Origin: Paenibacillus glacialis
Lineage (GTDB): Bacteria > Bacillota > Bacilli > Paenibacillales > Paenibacillaceae
NCBI RefSeq assembly: GCF_001637205.1
Contig: NZ_LVJH01000058.1
Location: 62,001-126,000 of the forward strand
Direction: 5' to 3'
DNA length: 64,000 nucleotides
Position 1 is the stretch's first letter. Every line of letters begins with the position of its first letter. The translations under genes were made by a program, and so were the position numbers. Below the pieces are notes generated by a model. That model did not search any database, was not told the DNA's origin, and saw only the letters and a program-made list of their open reading frames with translations. Positions 58,893-64,000 of this stretch are shown here, in pieces.

Positions 58893-61800
58893 CTACGGTG
58901 TGCTGACTTCTACCGGATCGGAGTTGATTCTGGTGCCAACGGCTTTCACCACAAAATCATATTTAGTAGCGGCATTGATGCTGTTGACCGTAAAGGTGTA
59001 ATCCGTTTTACCGGCTTCAACAGGTACATAAACACTCCAGTACGTTTTCACCTTGTCGTTCTTCTCGTAGATTCTAAACCCTCTTACCGGTTCGCCCCCA
59101 GCTGCAGGCGCCTTCCAAGAAATGACGGCTTTATTGCTGCTGACCACAACATTGGCGGCCTGCACAATCGCAGGTTTCGTGTCCGTTCTCTTAATTCCAT
59201 AGTGATCGTAAGCTTTCACGCCATTACTACCATTCTTCTCATCACTTTTAGCTGCGGTATAAGCCGTAAATTGAAGCACGTCACTTGATACCGATATATC
59301 TGTAAACATTTTTTTGTTTGGCTGAGTATTAATTGCTGCAAAATAATCATTATAACCTGGATACTTTTGATAGAATTTATCGCCAAATGAGTTGGACATG
59401 AGATATACCGTGCCTTTAGGATTAATAGCATTTCCTTGGGCGTCAAATGTCAGTTGGTTTGTTGGAATGGTTTTGTCACCAATCATCTGGAATGATCTCA
59501 TATACATATGATCATGAGCTTCAAAGACCATATCGATTCCCATCTCATCAAACACAGGAATCAGAATTTTTCTGTAAAACTGAACCCGGTCATCTTCATA
59601 TTCTCCAGCGTTGTCACCTGCAGAATAAGGTCCTTTGTGGAAGGTAACAAATTTCCACTTGGCACTACTCTTAGCTACAGCATTCTTCATCCATTCGACC
59701 TGAGCTGTAAATTGCGGGTCTACGGATTTCACACTGCCATTGCTCGCTAACTCACCAGCATATTGTGAGTTAAACACTAGAATAAGAGCATCTCCATATT
59801 CGAAGGAATACACCGATCCGTCATCTGTATTGGCTATGACTTTTTTGGGCACGTTAAAATGGTTGTAAAAGTTAGAGTTGGCTGTTGTTTCATCTCCATC
59901 ATAATCGTGGACCTCATGACCGCCCAGTACTGGAACAATCGGTACATTCAGTAGTTGATTCTGTGGAAGTCCTAGCATCCACTGCCATTGCTCCTCCAAA
60001 TCGCCATTATCTACGAGGTCCCCTGCATTAATCAGAAATTTAGGGTCCCCAATGGTTTCAACTGCTTTTCGGAACGTATCTTCCCATGGCTCAAAGCCTG
60101 ATTTGCTTGAGGCCTGTGAATCAGATCCAGCTATAAAACGAAATGGTTGATTGCCAAGTGCATCGGTCTGGAACTTGCCGATCGCACTCCAACTATCCGC
60201 TGATCCACTACCCACACGGTATTTGTACACCGTTCCTGGTGTCAGATTATTAGCAATGGCTTTATGAGAAATAAATTTCTTCTTCTTATTGGACGTCCGA
60301 TCAGCCTTTGTTACAAAAGTCTGGATTTCTTCTGCACTGCCTGTAAATACCAAGGCTTCACTCTCTGGGAAATTACTTCCTTGAACTTTGCTAGCTTCTA
60401 CGACCTGTACTACAGAGTTCGTCATAACATCTGTATACCATGTGAATGCACGGGTTGTCTTAGAATCCCCATTTAATGTCATGTTAATGAGCTTCGGTAC
60501 AGAAGGAGGACTCGTATTGCCCTGAATCGTAAAGCTCCATGTAATATCATTTGCAAGTACAACCTGGTCATCTCTTCCCTTTATGAGTGCCTTGGGAACT
60601 TTGACGGTGTACGTTTTCCCACCCACAAATGCAGGATGGTTGATCTTTAATGTATCGTTATTAATAATTTCAGAAGTAACCGATCCTACCGATACATTGC
60701 TATTGTCCACAATGGTGACGCTCGCTCCCGAACTGATCGAGACAGGTTTATTGAAGGTCACCGTTACTGGGGCTGCTACTGCCACATTGGTTGCACCTGC
60801 TGTTGGCGTCTTCGATAGCGCTTCCGTTGGAGTGACCACAGGTCCTCCCGTTATCGTAAAGCTCCATGAAATATCACTTGCAAGTAGAACTTGGTCATCT
60901 CTTCCCTTTATGAGTTCCTTCGGAACTTTGACGGTGTACGTTTTCCCACCCACAAACGCAGGATGTTGGATGTTCAAAGTATCATTATTAATAATTTCAG
61001 AAGTAACTGAACCTAACGCTACATTGCTATTGTCCACAATCGTAACGCTAGATCCTGAACTGATCGTGACAGGTTTATTGAAGGTCACCGATACCGGGGC
61101 TGCCACTGCAACATTGGTTGCACCTGCTGTTGGCGTCTTCGATAGCGCTTCCGTTGGAGTGACCACAGGTCCTCCCGTTATCGTAAAGCTCCAAGAAATA
61201 TCACTTGCAAGCAGAACTTGATCATCTCTTCCCTTTATGAGCTCCTTCGGAACTTTGACGGTGTACGTTTTCCCTTCCACAAACGCAGGATGTTGGATGT
61301 TCAATGTATCATTATTAATAATTTCAGAAGTAACTGGACCTAACGCTACATTGCTATTGTCCACAATCGTAACGCTAGATCCTGAACTGATCGTGACAGG
61401 TTTATTGAAGGTCACCGATACCGGGGCTGCCACTGCAACATTGGTTGCACCTGCTGTTGGCGCCTTTGATAGCACCTCCGGACCACCCGTAATAGCGCTT
61501 CCAGAAACACGTACTTCTTTGATTCTGCTAGAGCCAGTGCTACCAATACCACTCGACCCGTTGGTGTTAGTATTTGAACGTACAATCCAGCGGATATACA
61601 GCAAATCCTGATCATTCGCGTTTGTTGGTAGAGGTACTTCTACTAACTTACACGTATTACTCGCACAGCTGAAGCTGGAGACTACCATTTTCAAAGTCGT
61701 GTTCGGTACATCCGTCCATGTGGTGTTGTTCGTGCTGATTTGAACTTTGAAATCACGTGGGCCCGTACCCGAAGAGTTCTGCTGTGAAGATAACGTGATA

Positions 61801-62753
61801 TTGTCATAACCTTTAGTAGACACGGTCGCCTGCCAGTATTTCGTTCCATTACCACTGTTCCAGCCCTGATAACTTATCGCTTTCTGGCTACTGTCGTAAT
61901 CCTCGTAATAACCACCTATGTTCCGAAATGTGGATGTGGTCTTGAATGTCCCATCCGTTGCCGGAAATGCTCCATTCGTTCCAGCATTTGCAAAAATCCA
62001 TTCTGCTAGTTTCGTCTTTTCCAGTACGACTTCCCCCGGAACTTCAGACCCTTCAGGATCCGTTGGTGGGTTTGGAGGTGTCACTTCAGAAGGAGCCTCT
62101 GTTCCCGTTAATTCTCCTAGAACTGTAATGCTGATTAACTGGCTTGATCCATGTTCACCGATCGTCAACCCCGAGGTGCTCACATTCGAATTGACAACCC
62201 AACGAATATATAATAGGTCTTGATCATTTGCTGCATCTGGGAGCAATACGTTATTCAATTGCGTTGCTACATCTGCATTTAATACAAGATCCGGTAACTC
62301 CGTTCCTTCGCCTGTGATGTTAGTCCAGTTTTGTTTATCTACGCTGATTTGTACCCTGAAATCCCGGGGGCCAGTAGTCCCCTTACCTTGTTGCGCTGAA
62401 GATATTGTAATATTGTTATAGTTCTTCGTTGGAACGGCAGTAAGCCAATATTTGTCCTTCCCCGTTTCTTGCTGCCAGCCTTGATAACGTATTGCTTTAA
62501 TATCATTATTCCAATCATACGATGATCCAGGAGGGACAGATTGAAGCGTAGATGTTTCTTTATACACGCCATCACTAGCAGGGAATATACCAAGATCCGT
62601 TGGATTAGACGTATATTCCCATTCTGCGATCGTGGCCGGAGTCACACTACCCTCAGCGGAAGTGAATCCGTTAAACTGTAATGAAATGAACACCGTAACC
62701 GCCATAAACAATGAAATGATTCGCTTCGTTTTTCTACCCCAAAGTATATTCAT
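58893..62753 (-). CDS. Large secreted metallophosphoesterase with duplicated and tandem domains
   Basis: I use ATG 62753 (MNILWGRKTKRIISLFM) 6 nt after AAGGAG; an upstream ATG at 62843 is in frame but has no ribosome binding site. 1286 residues. A signal peptide is followed by two related 185-residue domains (WEYTSNPTDLGIFPASDG and WIFANAGTNGAFPATDG), three tandem 109-residue bacterial Ig-like (Big_5/SbsA) repeats, a purple-acid-phosphatase-like FN3 domain, a calcineurin-like phosphoesterase and a final FN3 domain. Catalytic blocks are FRFIAGSDSQ, LINAGDLVDNGD, VLGGHEVHDYDG and FEAHDHMYMRS. The usual GNHE is GGHE and the usual GHxH is AHDH. No SLH or sorting signal is seen. Expected to release phosphate outside the cell; activity should be confirmed because of the altered motifs. 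Confidence 0.85.
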   Translation of the reverse strand: MNILWGRKTKRIISLFMAVTVFISLQFNGFTSAEGSVTPATIAEWEYTSNPTDLGIFPASDGVYKETSTLQSVPPGSSYDWNNDIKAIRYQGWQQETGKDKYWLTAVPTKNYNNITISSAQQGKGTTGPRDFRVQISVDKQNWTNITGEGTELPDLVLNADVATQLNNVLLPDAANDQDLLYIRWVVNSNVSTSGLTIGEHGSSQLISITVLGELTGTEAPSEVTPPNPPTDPEGSEVPGEVVLEKTKLAEWIFANAGTNGAFPATDGTFKTTSTFRNIGGYYEDYDSSQKAISYQGWNSGNGTKYWQATVSTKGYDNITLSSQQNSSGTGPRDFKVQISTNNTTWTDVPNTTLKMVVSSFSCASNTCKLVEVPLPTNANDQDLLYIRWIVRSNTNTNGSSGIGSTGSSRIKEVRVSGSAITGGPEVLSKAPTAGATNVAVAAPVSVTFNKPVTISSGSSVTIVDNSNVALGPVTSEIINNDTLNIQHPAFVEGKTYTVKVPKELIKGRDDQVLLASDISWSFTITGGPVVTPTEALSKTPTAGATNVAVAAPVSVTFNKPVTISSGSSVTIVDNSNVALGSVTSEIINNDTLNIQHPAFVGGKTYTVKVPKELIKGRDDQVLLASDISWSFTITGGPVVTPTEALSKTPTAGATNVAVAAPVTVTFNKPVSISSGASVTIVDNSNVSVGSVTSEIINNDTLKINHPAFVGGKTYTVKVPKALIKGRDDQVVLANDITWSFTIQGNTSPPSVPKLINMTLNGDSKTTRAFTWYTDVMTNSVVQVVEASKVQGSNFPESEALVFTGSAEEIQTFVTKADRTSNKKKKFISHKAIANNLTPGTVYKYRVGSGSADSWSAIGKFQTDALGNQPFRFIAGSDSQASSKSGFEPWEDTFRKAVETIGDPKFLINAGDLVDNGDLEEQWQWMLGLPQNQLLNVPIVPVLGGHEVHDYDGDETTANSNFYNHFNVPKKVIANTDDGSVYSFEYGDALILVFNSQYAGELASNGSVKSVDPQFTAQVEWMKNAVAKSSAKWKFVTFHKGPYSAGDNAGEYEDDRVQFYRKILIPVFDEMGIDMVFEAHDHMYMRSFQMIGDKTIPTNQLTFDAQGNAINPKGTVYLMSNSFGDKFYQKYPGYNDYFAAINTQPNKKMFTDISVSSDVLQFTAYTAAKSDEKNGSNGVKAYDHYGIKRTDTKPAIVQAANVVVSSNKAVISWKAPAAGGEPVRGFRIYEKNDKVKTYWSVYVPVEAGKTDYTFTVNSINAATKYDFVVKAVGTRINSDPVEVSTP
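60505..61485 (-). repeat. Three tandem 327-bp repeats coding Ig-like domains
   Basis: The segment holding TGGCGTCTTC recurs at 60804 and 61131, exactly 327 bp apart, and a diverged copy follows at 61458. Each unit codes for 109 residues (for example KTPTAGATNVAVAAPVSVTF and NNDTLNIQHPAFVGGKTYTV). Copies 1 and 2 in protein order are nearly the same in DNA; the third shows more changes. Confidence 0.88.
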
Positions 62754-63041
62754 TTGCATCTCCTTCGCTTTTTCATAATGGGCTTTTCTATTCCTGTCTC
62801 CCTCCAGACCTCCCTTCAAATAAAACCCCTGACAGCAACTCACAAAGTTTAACCGCTTTAACTTTTAAGCAATTAAAACGTTGTAAATATGACAGTTGCT
62901 ATCATGCGCTTTTAATATATTGTGTTTCTCAAATAATAAGAACATGAAATCGGATGTCCTTATTTCAATATTACCAAATTTTACTATAACAATATAGTTT
63001 TATTTAATGGTCACTCACATAAAAAAATACCACTACAAAAA
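62754..63041. other. Upstream region of the phosphoesterase gene
   Basis: About 290 bp without a gene. It contains an 11-bp near-perfect inverted repeat (AATAAGAACAT and ATGTCCTTATT at 62935-62945 and 62954-62964), a possible leader hairpin or operator. The AT-rich segment near 62990-63020 may hold the promoter. Confidence 0.4.
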
Positions 63042-63084
63042 TGGTCAAGACCCCATCAGTAGACACTGAATGGGGTCTTGACCA
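63042..63084. terminator. Terminator of the CotF-like gene
   Basis: TGGTCAAGACCCCAT (63042-63056) pairs perfectly with ATGGGGTCTTGACCA (63070-63084). On the minus strand TTTTTGTAG follows. Confidence 0.9.
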
Positions 63085-63149
63085 AAGAAGCAACAGGTAT
63101 TTATGCTCAAACAATAGTAACTCTTAATATCCCTGCCTAGGTGCCTTTT

Positions 63150-63776
63150 TTATTGGATAGGGATTTGTGGCTGAGCTGAGGCTGTACCATAAGCATGTAG
63201 CATTTGCTGAGCATCCGAATTGTCTAACTGTGCTACTTGATAGTATCTATGTTTGTTCTGGTACAAGAAAACTTCATAGGCCATTTCAGTATAATTCTCT
63301 ACTTGTGCAGCTACAACCCGACGGACTACAGGATTATTCACTTCAGCCGCTATCATAGTCAGAAGCGATGCATTCGTTTTAAGCGCTCCCAGCATAAATC
63401 CGCTAATCTGTTCATCCTTAATTTCAGCTACAGATTGAATTGGTTTTTTGGGCTGACTAGGAGTAAGGCCGTAGGTAATTTGATTGACTGTTTCGGGCAT
63501 CGTATACATCGTAGTATCATGACTTGGCTTGTTTCCAGTCGTGAAACTCTCCACTGTCAAATTGTAATGTGAAAGAATAAAATTGTACTGACGGTTCAAA
63601 ATAGCCTGAAGTTCGTTATCCTTAGCCAATGATCTGTAGATCACAAATTGATCTAGAATACCAATTATTGAAGACAATGCCTCATGCATATCTAAAAGCT
63701 CATGTCCCCCACGATTCATATTCTGTATACCTGAAGATTGATTATTCATTTGACTTTGCTGACTCTGATTCTGCAT
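63150..63776 (-). CDS. CotF-like spore coat protein
   Basis: I use ATG 63776 (MQNQSQQSQMNNQ) behind AGAGGAGG; an in-frame GTG at 63812 would add 12 residues containing that site. 208 residues. A Gln/Asn-rich N-terminus leads to a CotF-type helical pair: LLDMHEALSSIIGILDQFVI and LQAILNRQYNFILSHYNLTV in the first half; MLGALKTNASLLTMIAAEVN and AAQVENYTEMAYEVFLYQNK in the second half, a ferritin-like layout. Outer coat protein or spore-surface function is expected. The organism is therefore a spore former. Confidence 0.88.
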   Translation of the reverse strand: MQNQSQQSQMNNQSSGIQNMNRGGHELLDMHEALSSIIGILDQFVIYRSLAKDNELQAILNRQYNFILSHYNLTVESFTTGNKPSHDTTMYTMPETVNQITYGLTPSQPKKPIQSVAEIKDEQISGFMLGALKTNASLLTMIAAEVNNPVVRRVVAAQVENYTEMAYEVFLYQNKHRYYQVAQLDNSDAQQMLHAYGTASAQPQIPIQ

Positions 63777-63947
63777 TATGAATGCCTCCTCTATTTCATT
63801 TGAATTGGACACTAACCATCTTAGGTTGAGTTATCTAGTGCACAATCATACATAGAAATATTGGAAAACAGAAAATAGTCAACATTTCACTTTAAAATGA
63901 TTACATTTTGAAATCTAGACCTCATTCCACCCGCACACAAACTATGA

Positions 63948-63970
63948 TATGATAATGATAATTATTATCA
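63948..63970 (+). promoter_or_regulatory. Perfect Fur box and promoter of an iron-regulated gene beyond the window
   Basis: TGATAATTATTATCA (63956-63970) is a perfect 7-1-7 Fur box (TGATAATNATTATCA), extended upstream by GATAATGATAAT. A promoter TTCCAC (63925-63930), 17-bp spacer, TATGAT (63948-63953) overlaps it. The gene it controls starts beyond 64000 on the plus strand. Confidence 0.8.
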
Positions 63971-64000
63971 GTTGTTACTGGCCCTAATAACCTTCATCCT

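Noticed and set aside
60583..61611. Long plus-strand frames opposite the Ig-like repeats
   Set aside because: They are antisense shadows of the repeated coding sequence: same repeat period, no start signal and low-complexity residues.

Overview
The window is a chromosomal stretch from a low-to-moderate GC, Gram-positive, spore-forming bacterium of the order Bacillales, most likely a Paenibacillus. Reasons: strong AGGAGG-type ribosome binding sites with some TTG and GTG starts; a spore-coat CotF-like protein; an S-layer-anchored (SLH) amylopullulanase; a YesM/YesN-type sensor pair; a complete des-desK-desR membrane-fluidity cassette; and perfect Bacillus-type PerR and Fur boxes. No tRNA, rRNA, CRISPR array, insertion sequence or phage module was recognised. 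I count 47 plausible intact genes and two degraded ones.

Layout. 0-8 kb: a secreted nucleotidase faces a three-gene sugar-sensing cassette (membrane-anchored binding protein, LytS/YesM-like kinase, YesN-like AraC regulator), followed by a sugar/H+ symporter whose promoter carries two direct repeats. 8-12 kb: PerR-type catalase katA, then metNIQ on the opposite strand behind a structured leader that is not a recognisable SAM riboswitch. 12.6-15.8 kb: mscL, a small beta-gamma-crystallin, and an oxidoreductase coupled to an unknown gene. 16-19 kb: des-desK-desR with candidate DesR-P sites. 19.2-26.8 kb: a 2531-residue secreted amylopullulanase with two glycosidase domains and three SLH repeats. 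27.2-32.1 kb: an ArsR-type regulator with a heterodimeric ABC exporter. 32.1-38.3 kb: a cell-wall NlpC/P60 hydrolase, a second heterodimeric ABC exporter and a polysaccharide deacetylase.

38.3-43 kb: a TipA-like MerR regulator, three tandem paralogous small membrane proteins, a CPBP protease and an asparaginase. 43-46 kb: anaerobic ribonucleotide reductase nrdDG behind a good NrdR-box candidate. 46-54 kb: a DinB-like protein, an ABC-2 transporter pair, a methyltransferase, threonine synthase, an ACR3-like transporter, an MFS exporter and a truncated SDR remnant. 54-58.8 kb: an XRE regulator divergent from a small helical protein, then a Upf1-like helicase fused to a C-terminal nuclease-like domain, an unknown gene and a start-less gene remnant. 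This is the most accessory-looking part of the window and the best place to look for an undescribed (possibly anti-phage) system. 58.9-64 kb: a large secreted phosphoesterase with internal duplications, a CotF-like spore-coat protein, and a perfect Fur box for an iron-regulated gene outside the window.

Working picture: extracellular polymer use (amylopullulanase, nucleotidase, phosphoesterase, sugar sensing), envelope maintenance (des, mscL, NlpC/P60, deacetylase) and stress or anaerobic physiology (katA, nrdDG), with one small accessory island. Functions come from motifs and family knowledge; no database search was possible.
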